From Betaproteobacteria bacterium (lineage in GTDB: Bacteria; Pseudomonadota; Gammaproteobacteria; Burkholderiales; SG8-39), in NCBI GenBank assembly GCA_016195915.1, contig JACPYS010000050.1, forward strand, positions 1-64,000: 64,000 nucleotides of DNA, read 5' to 3'. The notes under the pieces were generated by a model, which worked only from the letters and a program-made list of their open reading frames with translations, did not search any database and was not told the DNA's origin. Positions 48,792-57,124 of the stretch are shown here, in pieces (positions within the stretch are counted from its first letter, which is position 1; each line of letters begins with the position of its first letter). The translations under genes and the position numbers were made by a program.

Positions 48792-50490
48792 CGGCGCGTG
48801 GGGCAGCGATGCGATCGCCGCCACGCTGCGCGCGCTCGATGTGCCCTACGTGCTGCTGAATCCGGGCTCGAGCTTTCGCGGGCTGCACGACAGCCTGGTC
48901 AATTACCTCGGCAACGAGCTTCCCAAAATGCTCGTGGTGCTGCACGAGGAGCATGCGGTCGCTATCGCGCATGGCTACGCCAAGGTCGCGGGCCGGCCGC
49001 TCGCCGCGATCGTGCACGCCAACGTCGGGCTGATGCACGCAAGCATGGCGATCTTCAATGCCTGGGTCGACCGGGTTCCGGTGCTGGTGCTGGGCGCCAC
49101 CGGGCCGGTGGATGCCGCCAAGCGCCGGCCGTGGATCGACTGGATCCACACGGCGCAGGACCAAGGCGCGCTGGTGCGCCCGTTCATCAAATGGGATGCG
49201 CAGCCGGCTTCGGTACAAGCCGCCTGCGAGGCTTTGTTGCGAGCGGCACAGATCGCCGAGACGGCGCCCAAAGGGCCGGTGTACGTGTGCTTCGACGCCG
49301 GGCTGCAGGAAGCCAGGCTCGACCGGCTGCCGCCCCTGCCCGAGCCGGCGCGTTATCGTCCGCCGCTGCCGGCGCGGCCTGCCGATGAGCGGGTCCGCGC
49401 TGCGGCGCAGTGGCTTGCAGGCGCCCAACGGCCGCTGATTCTCATCGGCAGGGTCGCTCGCAGCCGCGACGCCTGGGACGAGCGCGTCGCGCTGGCCGAA
49501 GCGCTGGGCGCCTCCGTGCTGACTGATCTCAAGACCGGCGCATCATTCCCCACCGGTCATCCCCTCAACGCGGCGCCGCCGGGCACGTTCCTTCATCCGG
49601 CCGCGGCGGCCGCGATCAGATCGTCCGACGTGGTGCTGAGTCTCGACTGGATCGATCTCGCGGGCACTTTCAAGCAGGCCTTCGGTGAAGAGCGCGTTGG
49701 CTGCCGCGTGATCCACGCGTCGCTCGACCAGCAGCTTCACAACGGCTGGAGCATGGACCACTTCGCTGCGCCGCCGGTGGATCTGTTCCTGCCATGCGAT
49801 CCTGATCTGCTGACGAGTCTGCTGCGCTTGGCGTTGCCGCCGCATATCGGCAAGGCCACCACCGTCACGCGCCCGGCCGCCGCGCCGCCGGCCGTAACTG
49901 TCGCCACCAGCGGGAGCACTCTCGCACAGGTTGCCGAGGCGCTGCGGGTCGCACTCGGCGTTCAGGACGTCTGCCTCATCCGATTGCCTCTGGGCTGGAG
50001 TGGCGAGCTGTGGCATTTCCGCGCGCCGCTCGATTATCTCGGGCAGGACGGTGGTGCGGGCATCGGCTCGGGGCCGGGAATGGCGGTCGGCGCGGCTTTG
50101 GCGCTCCGGGGTTCCGGCCGGCTGCCGGTGGCGCTGCTGGGCGACGGCGATTTCCTGATGGGCGCCACCGCGTTCTGGACCGCGGCGAATGCGCGTGTGC
50201 CGCTCCTCGCCGTGATTTGTAACAACCGCTCGTTCTTCAATGACGTGTTGCATCAGGAGCGTATCGCACGAGCACGGGGCCGGCCGGTGGAAAACCGCTG
50301 GATCGGGCAGCGCATTGCGGATCCCGAGCCTGATCTCGCGATGATGGCGCGATCACAGGGACTCGTGGGTATCGGCCCGGTCAGGCAAGCAGAAGAGCTC
50401 GCCCAAGCGCTCGCGCAGGCGATAAGCGCCGTGCGCGAGGGCGCGGCCGTCGTGGTCGACGTTCACGTCGCGGAGGTCAGTCCGGCTTGA
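48772..50490 (+). CDS. Thiamine-diphosphate-dependent enzyme (acetolactate synthase/benzoylformate decarboxylase family)
   Basis: 572 residues, ATG 48772 overlapping the upstream stop. N-terminal PYR domain with the catalytic Glu in HEEHAVAIAHGYAKVAGRPL (about residue 60) and ANVGLMHASMAIFNAW; central domain near 200-340; C-terminal PP domain with the ThDP-Mg motif LLGDGDFLMGATAFWTAANA...ICNNRSF (GDG-x25-NN). Typical substrates are 2-keto acids; decarboxylation or carboligation is possible, and the neighbouring decarboxylase-like gene suggests a joint aromatic or keto-acid pathway. Its end overlaps the convergent Bug gene (50477). Confidence 0.88.
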   Translation: MKQQESDGAWGSDAIAATLRALDVPYVLLNPGSSFRGLHDSLVNYLGNELPKMLVVLHEEHAVAIAHGYAKVAGRPLAAIVHANVGLMHASMAIFNAWVDRVPVLVLGATGPVDAAKRRPWIDWIHTAQDQGALVRPFIKWDAQPASVQAACEALLRAAQIAETAPKGPVYVCFDAGLQEARLDRLPPLPEPARYRPPLPARPADERVRAAAQWLAGAQRPLILIGRVARSRDAWDERVALAEALGASVLTDLKTGASFPTGHPLNAAPPGTFLHPAAAAAIRSSDVVLSLDWIDLAGTFKQAFGEERVGCRVIHASLDQQLHNGWSMDHFAAPPVDLFLPCDPDLLTSLLRLALPPHIGKATTVTRPAAAPPAVTVATSGSTLAQVAEALRVALGVQDVCLIRLPLGWSGELWHFRAPLDYLGQDGGAGIGSGPGMAVGAALALRGSGRLPVALLGDGDFLMGATAFWTAANARVPLLAVICNNRSFFNDVLHQERIARARGRPVENRWIGQRIADPEPDLAMMARSQGLVGIGPVRQAEELAQALAQAISAVREGAAVVVDVHVAEVSPA

Positions 50491-51478
50491 TGTTTGCCGC
50501 CCGCACTGCCGCGATGCTGCGCTCGTTGTCCTCACTCAGGATTCTGGCGTACTCCTCGGGCGTGCTTCCGACCGGATTGATCGCCAGCACCTGCACGGCT
50601 TGCGCGAACTCGCTCGACCGGGCTACGACGGCAATTTCCTGGCTCAGGCGCTGGATCGCTTCGGCCGGCGTACCGGCCGACGCCCAGACTCCCATGCTTG
50701 GAGCGAAGTCGAAGCCGGGCACCATCTCGCTCATAGCGGGAATCTCCGGCGCGAAACTCGATCGCCTGAGCGAGTTCACCGCGAGCAGTTTCACCTGGCC
50801 TTTCTTCACGTAACCCGACAAGGACGGAAGCGCCGAGAGCACCAGGTCGATCTGGCCGCCAATCAGCGCCGGCACCGATTCACCCGTGCCCTTGAACGGC
50901 ACGTGCAGCAGGTCCAGGCCGAGCGCGCCCTTGAAAGCCTCCATCGTAAGGTGGTGCGTGCTGCCGATACCCGACGAACCATAGGTTAGCCTGCCCGGCC
51001 TGGAGCGCACCAGCGCCACCAGGGCTTGCAGGCTGTCCGCCGGCACATCCTTGTTTACCGCGAGAAAGATAGGCGCCTGCGCGACAACCGAGACCGGCAG
51101 GAAGTCCTTTTTCGCGTCGTAGGTAATCGTCCTGTAGATGATCGGGTTCACGGTGAACATCGAGCTGTCGGTCACGAGCAGCACGTGCGGGTCTCCGCGC
51201 GCGGCTGCCATCGTCGCCGCGGCGGTCGAGCCGTTGCCGCCCGGCCGGTTCTCGACCACGACCTGCTGGCCGACGCGCGATGACAAATGCTGCGCCAGAT
51301 GGCGGGCGATCGTGTCGGCGAGGCCTCCCGGCGGATTGGGCACGATGAGCCGCAGTGGTTTGGTGAGCAACGGCGCCGACTGCGTGCGGCCCACCATCGG
51401 TGCTCCCAGACCGGCGCCGATTACCAGCGAAGCGCTGGCCCCCAGAAAATTCCGGCGGCTGACTTGTTTCGATCGCAT
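50477..51478 (-). CDS. Bug/TctC-family tripartite tricarboxylate transporter binding protein
   Basis: 333 residues. Twin-arginine signal MRSKQVSRRNFLGASASLVI, cleaved around QSAP. Bug family: PLRLIVPNPPGGLADTIARH, VENRPGGNGSTAAATMAA, GSTHHLTMEAFKGALGLDLL, HVPFKGTGESVPALIGGQID and LLAVNSLRRSSFAPEIP. Binds a carboxylate such as a keto or dicarboxylic acid in the periplasm. Last gene of the minus-strand amino-acid ABC operon, three bases behind the dehydrogenase gene; no TctA/TctB permease is nearby. Confidence 0.9.
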   Translation of the reverse strand: MRSKQVSRRNFLGASASLVIGAGLGAPMVGRTQSAPLLTKPLRLIVPNPPGGLADTIARHLAQHLSSRVGQQVVVENRPGGNGSTAAATMAAARGDPHVLLVTDSSMFTVNPIIYRTITYDAKKDFLPVSVVAQAPIFLAVNKDVPADSLQALVALVRSRPGRLTYGSSGIGSTHHLTMEAFKGALGLDLLHVPFKGTGESVPALIGGQIDLVLSALPSLSGYVKKGQVKLLAVNSLRRSSFAPEIPAMSEMVPGFDFAPSMGVWASAGTPAEAIQRLSQEIAVVARSSEFAQAVQVLAINPVGSTPEEYARILSEDNERSIAAVRAANIKPD

Positions 51479-51481
51479 CAG

Positions 51482-52360
51482 TCAGGCCGGCGGTCTTTCG
51501 CCCGAGTAATAGCAGAACATCGCGCTCGTGTCGGCTGCGCCAAGTCCGGCCCGCTTTGCCGCAAGATACTGGTTCGCGACCAAAGCCGTGATCGGTGCCG
51601 GGCGCTCGACTTCCCGCGCCATTTCGAGGAAGTAGCGCAGGTCCTTGGTCATCAACTGGAGCTGGAACTGCGGCGCGAAATCGCGCTTGAGCGCCTTGGG
51701 CAGCTTAGTTCTCATCAGGCGGCACCCAGCAGCGCCCTCGAAGAGAATTTCCATCATGATCGCGGGATCCGCGCCCGCGCCGTCGGCCACCACCGCGCAT
51801 TCCATGATCGCCGCCGTAAGCGTGCCCGATATCATATTGTTGAGCAGCTTGATGGTCGCCCCGGCGCCCGAAGGCCCGGCAAGTCGCGCCATGCGTCCCA
51901 TCGCCTTCATCACGGGTTCGCCCTGAGTGAAGGCGGCCTGCTCGCCGCCCACCATGAACACCAGTTCACGGCCTTCCGCCTGAATCAGGCTCCCGGAGAC
52001 AGGCGCGTCTAGAAACTCGCAGCCGCGCTCGCGGCAGGACGAGGCGAGCTTTCGCGCCATACCCGGTGTGGCAGTGGTGGAGTCTATGAACAGGGTGCCG
52101 GGTGCAGCGCCCGAGAGCGAGCCATCGATGCCGAGTGTCACCATTTCGGTGGCCGCATCGTCGGCGACCATCGTGACCACTGCATCCGCGCCCTGGGCGG
52201 TCTCGGCCGGGGTCGCGCAGACCGCCGCACCGAGCGGGGCAAGCGCCTGCGCCTTCGCCGCATTGCGGTTCCAGGCGCGCAGCCTGAAGCCGCCCTTGAT
52301 CAGATTGGCCGCCATGCGCGAGCCCATCGCGCCCAGACCGATGAAAGCGATCGTTTTCAT
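51482..52360 (-). CDS. Beta-hydroxyacid dehydrogenase (3-hydroxyisobutyrate dehydrogenase/tartronate-semialdehyde reductase family)
   Basis: 292 residues: MKTIAFIGLGAMGSRMAANL with the GxGxxG NAD(P) motif, the substrate motif DAPVSGSLIQAEGRELVFM (DxPVSG) and the catalytic Lys in GATIKLLNNMISGTL. It reduces or oxidises beta-hydroxyacids. It begins one base after the ABC ATPase gene and ends three bases before the Bug gene, so it is an integral part of that operon; the transported amino acid or keto acid is probably its substrate source. Confidence 0.9.
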   Translation of the reverse strand: MKTIAFIGLGAMGSRMAANLIKGGFRLRAWNRNAAKAQALAPLGAAVCATPAETAQGADAVVTMVADDAATEMVTLGIDGSLSGAAPGTLFIDSTTATPGMARKLASSCRERGCEFLDAPVSGSLIQAEGRELVFMVGGEQAAFTQGEPVMKAMGRMARLAGPSGAGATIKLLNNMISGTLTAAIMECAVVADGAGADPAIMMEILFEGAAGCRLMRTKLPKALKRDFAPQFQLQLMTKDLRYFLEMAREVERPAPITALVANQYLAAKRAGLGAADTSAMFCYYSGERPPA

Positions 52361-52361
52361 G

Positions 52362-53090
52362 TCAGTGGTGAAGTATTTTTGAAAGGAACTGCACTGCGCG
52401 TTCGGAGCGCGGCTGGCCGAAGAAATCGTCCTTGGTCGCGTCCTCCACGATCTCGCCGGCGTCCATGAAGATGACGCGGTGCGCGACTTTCTTGGCGAAA
52501 CCCATTTCGTGGGTCACCACCATCATGGTCATGCCTTCCTGCGCCAGTTCCACCATCACGTCGAGCACCTCGTTGATCATCTCGGGGTCGAGCGCCGAGG
52601 TCGGCTCGTCGAACAGCATCGCGATCGGGTCCATCGACAGCGCGCGCGCGATCGCCACGCGCTGCTGCTGCCCGCCGGAGAGCTGGCCCGGGAACTTGTC
52701 CTTGTGCGCAAACAGGCCGACGCGATCGAGCAGTTTCAGCCCCTTTTCCTTCGCGGCCGTTTCGGTGCGACCGAGCACCTTGATCTGGCCGAGGGTGAGG
52801 TTTTCGGTGACCGAGAGGTGCGGGAACAGCTCGAAATTCTGGAACACCATGCCGATGCGCGAGCGCAGCTTGGGCAGGTTGGTCTTCGGGTCGCCCACGG
52901 AGATCCCGTCCACCAGGATCTCGCCTTTCTGGAACGGCTCGAGGCCGTTGACGCACTTGATCAGCGTGGACTTGCCGCTGCCCGAGGGGCCGCATACCAC
53001 CACCACCTCGCCCTTCTTTACCTCGGTGGAGCAGTTGGTGAGCACCTGGAAGCTGCCGTAGTGCTTGCTGACGTTCTTCATGGAGATCAT
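52362..53090 (-). CDS. Polar amino-acid ABC transporter ATP-binding protein (GltL/GlnQ-like)
   Basis: 242 residues from ATG 53090 (a second start Met is three codons later). Walker [20 protein letters not shown]-loop [15 protein letters not shown], signature [20 protein letters not shown], Walker [16 protein letters not shown], switch [13 protein letters not shown]. Typical length for polar amino-acid uptake ATPases. Seventeen bases separate it from the permease gene upstream. A very long open frame through all three genes on this strand is spurious. Confidence 0.93.
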   Translation of the reverse strand: MISMKNVSKHYGSFQVLTNCSTEVKKGEVVVVCGPSGSGKSTLIKCVNGLEPFQKGEILVDGISVGDPKTNLPKLRSRIGMVFQNFELFPHLSVTENLTLGQIKVLGRTETAAKEKGLKLLDRVGLFAHKDKFPGQLSGGQQQRVAIARALSMDPIAMLFDEPTSALDPEMINEVLDVMVELAQEGMTMMVVTHEMGFAKKVAHRVIFMDAGEIVEDATKDDFFGQPRSERAVQFLSKILHH

Positions 53091-53107
53091 GGAGGGCTTC
53101 CTGTTGC

Positions 53108-53800
53108 CTACCGGTGGATGGCGATGCGCTGCTGCAGGTTCTTCACGAGTGTCGACAGCCCATAGGACATGATGAAGTAAACCAGCGCGACAAAGGTGTA
53201 CATCTCCACCAGACGATAGTCGCGGTTGGCGACCTTGGAGGCCGCGCCGAGGAAGTCGGTGGCCGAGATCACGTAGACGAGCGAAGTGTCCTGGAACAGG
53301 ATGATGGTCTGCGTCAGCAGCACCGGAATCATGTTGCGGAACGCCTGCGGCAGCACGATCCGGCCCATCGTCTGGGAGTAGTTCAAGCCCAGCGCGTAGC
53401 CCGCCCAGACCTGGCCGCGCGGTATGGACTGGATGCCGGCGCGCATGATTTCGCAGTAGTACGCCGCCTCGAACATGACGAAGGTGATCAGGCAGGACAT
53501 GAAAGAGCCGACCTTGACCGGATCCTTTGCGCCGATGATCCATGCGCCGATATAGGGCACCAGGAAGAAGAACCAGAAAATCACCAGCACCAGCGGCATC
53601 GAGCGCATCAGGTTGACGTAGCTGCCGGCGAGCAAGGCGAGCGCCTTGAACGGAGACAGCCGCATCATGGCGAGCAGCGTGCCGAAGAAGATCCCGCCCA
53701 TCATCGCCAGCCCCGTCAGCGTCAGCGTGAACGTCATTCCGTCGCGGAACAGGTAGCCGGCGGAGCGCTGGATGACGTCGAAATCGTAGTCGGAGAACAT
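53108..53800 (-). CDS. Polar amino-acid ABC transporter permease (GltK-like)
   Basis: 230 residues, HisM/GltK size. TM segments at about 21-45, 58-80, 95-115 and 190-215. The permease loop [40 protein letters not shown] is the EAA motif that contacts the ATPase. Separated by three bases from the second permease gene, with which it forms the channel. Confidence 0.92.
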   Translation of the reverse strand: MFSDYDFDVIQRSAGYLFRDGMTFTLTLTGLAMMGGIFFGTLLAMMRLSPFKALALLAGSYVNLMRSMPLVLVIFWFFFLVPYIGAWIIGAKDPVKVGSFMSCLITFVMFEAAYYCEIMRAGIQSIPRGQVWAGYALGLNYSQTMGRIVLPQAFRNMIPVLLTQTIILFQDTSLVYVISATDFLGAASKVANRDYRLVEMYTFVALVYFIMSYGLSTLVKNLQQRIAIHR

Positions 53801-53803
53801 AAT

Positions 53804-54559
53804 TCAGTGTGCTCCCGCGCTCGACGAAGCGCTGATCATGCCGGGCACCCGCACCTTCCTTTCCAGTGCGCGCATGGCGAAGACCACCACCAGATTGGTT
53901 AGCAGGTAGATCACCGTCGCCGCGGCAAAGGCCTCGAACACCTTGAAGCTGAACTCCTGCATCGCGCGCGCGCGGCCGGTGAGTTCGAGCAGGCCGATGG
54001 TCAGCGCGACCGAGGAGTTCTTGATCACGTTCATGAATTCCGAGGTGAGCGGCGGCAGCACGATGCGAAACGCCATCGGCAGCAGCACGAAACGGTAGGT
54101 CTGCCCGAGCGTGAGGCCAAGCGCGGTGCCGGCCATGCCCTGGCCGCGCGACAACGAGTTGATCCCTGCCTTCACCTGCTCGGCGACGCGCACCGAGGTG
54201 TACAAGCCGAGGCACAGCACCGCCGGAATGTACGAACCCCACGGCGGCGGCACCTGCTTGACCCAGTCGCCCAGGGCCTTGGGCAGCAGTTCCGGCATGA
54301 CGAAGAACCACAGGAACATCTGCACGATGAGCGGTACGTTCCTGAAGATCTCGACATAGGCATTGCCCAGCCGCACGACCCAGGGCATCGGTGTGGTGCG
54401 CAGCGTTCCGACCACCGAGCCGATCGCGAGCGCGATCACCCAGGCGGCGAGCGCGGTGACAAGCGTCCACCCCAGGCCGACGACCAGGTACTTGAGGTAG
54501 GTTCCCGTGCCGCCGGGCTCGGCGGCGAGGAAGATGCCCCAGTTCCAGTTGTAGTTCAC
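53804..54559 (-). CDS. Polar amino-acid ABC transporter permease (GltJ-like)
   Basis: 251 residues. The long N-terminal periplasmic stretch ([20 protein letters not shown]) is typical of GltJ. TM segments at about 25-48, 75-95, 105-125 and 205-230; EAA motif [40 protein letters not shown]. It is the first gene after an intrinsic-terminator-like hairpin that follows the binding protein, so permease and ATPase levels will be lower than those of the binding protein. Confidence 0.92.
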   Translation of the reverse strand: MNYNWNWGIFLAAEPGGTGTYLKYLVVGLGWTLVTALAAWVIALAIGSVVGTLRTTPMPWVVRLGNAYVEIFRNVPLIVQMFLWFFVMPELLPKALGDWVKQVPPPWGSYIPAVLCLGLYTSVRVAEQVKAGINSLSRGQGMAGTALGLTLGQTYRFVLLPMAFRIVLPPLTSEFMNVIKNSSVALTIGLLELTGRARAMQEFSFKVFEAFAAATVIYLLTNLVVVFAMRALERKVRVPGMISASSSAGAH

Positions 54560-54579
54560 GAGCCCCCCGATCCCGGCTC

Positions 54580-54607
54580 AAGAAAAACGGGGAGCCGCAG
54601 CTCCCCG
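54580..54607 (-). terminator. Intrinsic terminator/attenuator between binding protein and permease genes
   Basis: Read on the minus strand: an 8-bp stem cggggagc-gctccccg with a TGCG loop (54607-54588) followed by TTTTTCTT (54587-54580). It comes 18 bases after the binding-protein stop (54626). Partial termination here would give more binding protein than permease, as in many ABC operons. Confidence 0.85.
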
Positions 54608-54625
54608 ATGGTCTCTATCCCCGGA

Positions 54626-55525
54626 TTACTCGTAAACCTTGGGGTCGCCCGAGTCGGTGGGCTTGGCAACCACCTTCTTGAACGCCGCACCCATCGGCAG
54701 GTTCAGGTTGACGCCCTTGGGCGGCACCGGTTTCTCGAACCACTTCGAGTAAATGGCGTTGATCTGGCCCGACTTGTAGACGTCTGACATCGCCTTGTCG
54801 ACGACCGCCTTGAATGCCTTGTCGTCCTTGCGCAGCATGATGCCGTAGGGCTCGACCGAGGTCGCCTCGGCGGAGATCGCGTAGTCGCCGGGCGAGCGCG
54901 CCTGCGCCACCAGCCCGGCAAGCAGGATATCGTCCATCGCAAATGCGACCGCGCGGCCGGTCTCGACCATCTGGAACGCCTCCGAATGGCCGTTGGCCGA
55001 CATGATGTTCATGCCGAGGTTCTGCGCGGCATTGATCTCGGTCATCCCCTTGATATTGGTGGTGCCTGCGGTCGAGACGATGGTCTTGCCCTTGAGGTCG
55101 GCGAGCTTGCTGAGGTTCGCGGACTTCTTTGCCACCCAGCGATTGGCAGTGACGAAGTGCGTGATCGTGAACCAGACCTGCTCCTGGCGCGCGATGTTGT
55201 TGGTCGTGGATCCGCACTCCAGGTCGACGGTGCCGTTGGCGATCAGCGGAATCCGGTTGGCGGAGGTGACCAGCTGGTATTTCACCTCCAGCTTCGGCAG
55301 CTTGAGTTCGCCCTTGACCGCATCCACGATCTTCATGCACAGGTCCATGGCGTAGCCGATGGGCTGCTGCTTGTCGTCGTAGTAGGAGAACGGCAGCGAA
55401 GCGTCGCGGTGTCCGATGGTGATGCTGCCGCTGTCCTTGATCTTCTTCAGCGTGCCTTCCTGCGCGACGGCAGGCAGGGCGATGGCGGCCGCAGCGCATA
55501 GCGCGATGGCGTGGATAAACTTCAT
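54626..55525 (-). CDS. Polar amino-acid ABC transporter binding protein (GltI-like)
   Basis: 299 residues from ATG 55525 behind AAGGAGAATGAC. Signal peptide MKFIHAIALCAAAAIALPAV cleaved after AVAQ. SBP_bac_3 family: LKKIKDSGSITIGHRDASLP, FSYYDDKQQPIGYAMDLCM, NGTVDLECGSTTNNIARQ (the motif of glutamate/aspartate-binding proteins) and DLKGKTIVSTAGTTNIKG. Ligand glutamate or aspartate is likely; an aspartase gene is divergent. Promoter in 55526-55693. Confidence 0.92.
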   Translation of the reverse strand: MKFIHAIALCAAAAIALPAVAQEGTLKKIKDSGSITIGHRDASLPFSYYDDKQQPIGYAMDLCMKIVDAVKGELKLPKLEVKYQLVTSANRIPLIANGTVDLECGSTTNNIARQEQVWFTITHFVTANRWVAKKSANLSKLADLKGKTIVSTAGTTNIKGMTEINAAQNLGMNIMSANGHSEAFQMVETGRAVAFAMDDILLAGLVAQARSPGDYAISAEATSVEPYGIMLRKDDKAFKAVVDKAMSDVYKSGQINAIYSKWFEKPVPPKGVNLNLPMGAAFKKVVAKPTDSGDPKVYE

Positions 55526-55693
55526 GTCATTCTCCTTGAAATGGGGGGGCGCGTCGCCCTGAATGAGCGATTCTGGTTTCATTCTACCGCCTCCCGCGCG
55601 CGAGGCAAGCGCTGCGCTCCCGCCTAGATGGAAGGGGCACGGGGGAACCTGGGTTCCCCTGTGACTAGAATACCCGCTGAAACGGAGACCGCC

Positions 55694-57124
55694 ATGAATG
55701 CCCCCACCCGCATCGAACACGACCTGCTCGGCGACCGGCAGGTGCCTGGCGCCGCCTATTACGGCGTGCACACGCTACGCGCGTTGGAGAATTTCCCTAT
55801 TACCGGGACCTCGATTTCGATCTATCCCGACCTGGTCGCGGCGCTCGCCTGCGTCAAACAGGCGGCCGCGCTCGCCAACCGTGACCTCGGCCTGCTCGAC
55901 CCCGTCAAGGCCGCGGCCATCGTGCACGCCTGCGAGGAGGTGCGCGGCGGGGCGCTGCACGAGGAGTTCGTGGTGGACGTGATCCAGGGCGGCGCGGGTA
56001 CGTCCACCAACATGAACGCCAACGAGGTCATTGCCAACCGCGCACTCGAGATCCTGGGCCGTGCCAAGGGCGAGTACGCGGCGCTGCACCCGCTCGATGA
56101 CGTCAACATGAGCCAGAGCACCAACGACGTCTACCCGACGGCGGTGAAGGTCGCGCTCAACTTCGGCATCCGGCGACTGGCCGAAGCGATGCGCGGGCTG
56201 CGCGCCGATTTCGAGGCCAAGGCCGGGGAATTTTCCGATGCGCTCAAGATGGGCCGCACTCAGCTGCAGGATGCGGTTCCGATGACGCTCGGCCAGGAGT
56301 TTTCCACCTACGCGGTGATGCTCGAGGAAGACGAGCTGCGCCTCTCGGAGGCCGCGCAGTTGATCACCGAGATCAACCTCGGCGCAACGGCGATCGGCAC
56401 CGGCATCAACGCGCACCCGGACTACGCGGCGCTGGTGTGCGCCAATCTCGCCGCGATCACCGGCATCAAACTCTCGACGGCCGCCAACCTGATCGAGGCG
56501 ACGCAGGACGCCGGGGCCTTCGTCCAGCTCTCGGGCGTGTTGAAGCGCATTGCGGTGAAGCTCTCAAAGACCTGCAACGATCTGCGGCTCTTGTCGTCGG
56601 GCCCGCGCGCCGGATTCGGCGAGATCAACCTGCCGGCGATGCAGGCCGGCTCTTCGATCATGCCCGGCAAGGTCAACCCGGTGATCCCGGAGGTGGTGAA
56701 CCAGATTGCATTCGAGGCGATCGGCAACGACATCACCGTGACGATGGCGGCGGAAGCCGGACAGATGCAGTTGAACGCCTTCGAACCGATCATCGCGCAC
56801 AGCCTGTTCAAGAGCATCGCGCATCTTGCCGCGGGTTGCCGCACGCTGGGAGAGCGCTGCGTGCGCGGCATCACCGCCAATCGCGCGCACCTGCGCGAGA
56901 TGGTGGACCGTTCGGTCGGCCTGGTGACCGCGCTCAACCCGGTGATCGGCTACGCCAACGCAACCTCGGTCGCGCAAGAGGCGCTCGCCACCGGCCGGCG
57001 GGTGTACGATCTGGTGCTCGAGCGCGGGCTGCTTACGCGCGAGCAACTCGACGAAATGCTCAGCCCGGAGGTGCTCACGCGGCCGCACCTCGCGACCGTT
57101 GCGAAGAAGGAACAAGGCAGATGA
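55694..57124 (+). CDS. aspA: Aspartate ammonia-lyase
   Basis: 476 residues from ATG 55694 (GGAGA upstream). Fumarase/aspartase superfamily: GVHTLRALENFPITG (aspartase-specific GVQTxRAxENFPI), VIQGGAGTSTNMNANEVIA, the Ser-loop signature GSSIMPGKVNPVIPEVVNQI and catalytic HPLDDVNMSQSTNDVYPTA. It splits aspartate to fumarate and ammonia. Divergent from a glutamate/aspartate uptake operon, which makes a catabolic use of aspartate very plausible. Its stop overlaps the next start (ATGA). Confidence 0.92.
   Translation: MNAPTRIEHDLLGDRQVPGAAYYGVHTLRALENFPITGTSISIYPDLVAALACVKQAAALANRDLGLLDPVKAAAIVHACEEVRGGALHEEFVVDVIQGGAGTSTNMNANEVIANRALEILGRAKGEYAALHPLDDVNMSQSTNDVYPTAVKVALNFGIRRLAEAMRGLRADFEAKAGEFSDALKMGRTQLQDAVPMTLGQEFSTYAVMLEEDELRLSEAAQLITEINLGATAIGTGINAHPDYAALVCANLAAITGIKLSTAANLIEATQDAGAFVQLSGVLKRIAVKLSKTCNDLRLLSSGPRAGFGEINLPAMQAGSSIMPGKVNPVIPEVVNQIAFEAIGNDITVTMAAEAGQMQLNAFEPIIAHSLFKSIAHLAAGCRTLGERCVRGITANRAHLREMVDRSVGLVTALNPVIGYANATSVAQEALATGRRVYDLVLERGLLTREQLDEMLSPEVLTRPHLATVAKKEQGR

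Noticed and set aside
52362-54581. 739-codon minus-strand frame spanning three transporter genes
   Set aside because: Only its last 242 residues are protein-like (the ATPase). The rest is an out-of-frame reading of two permease genes with clear TM segments in their own frame.
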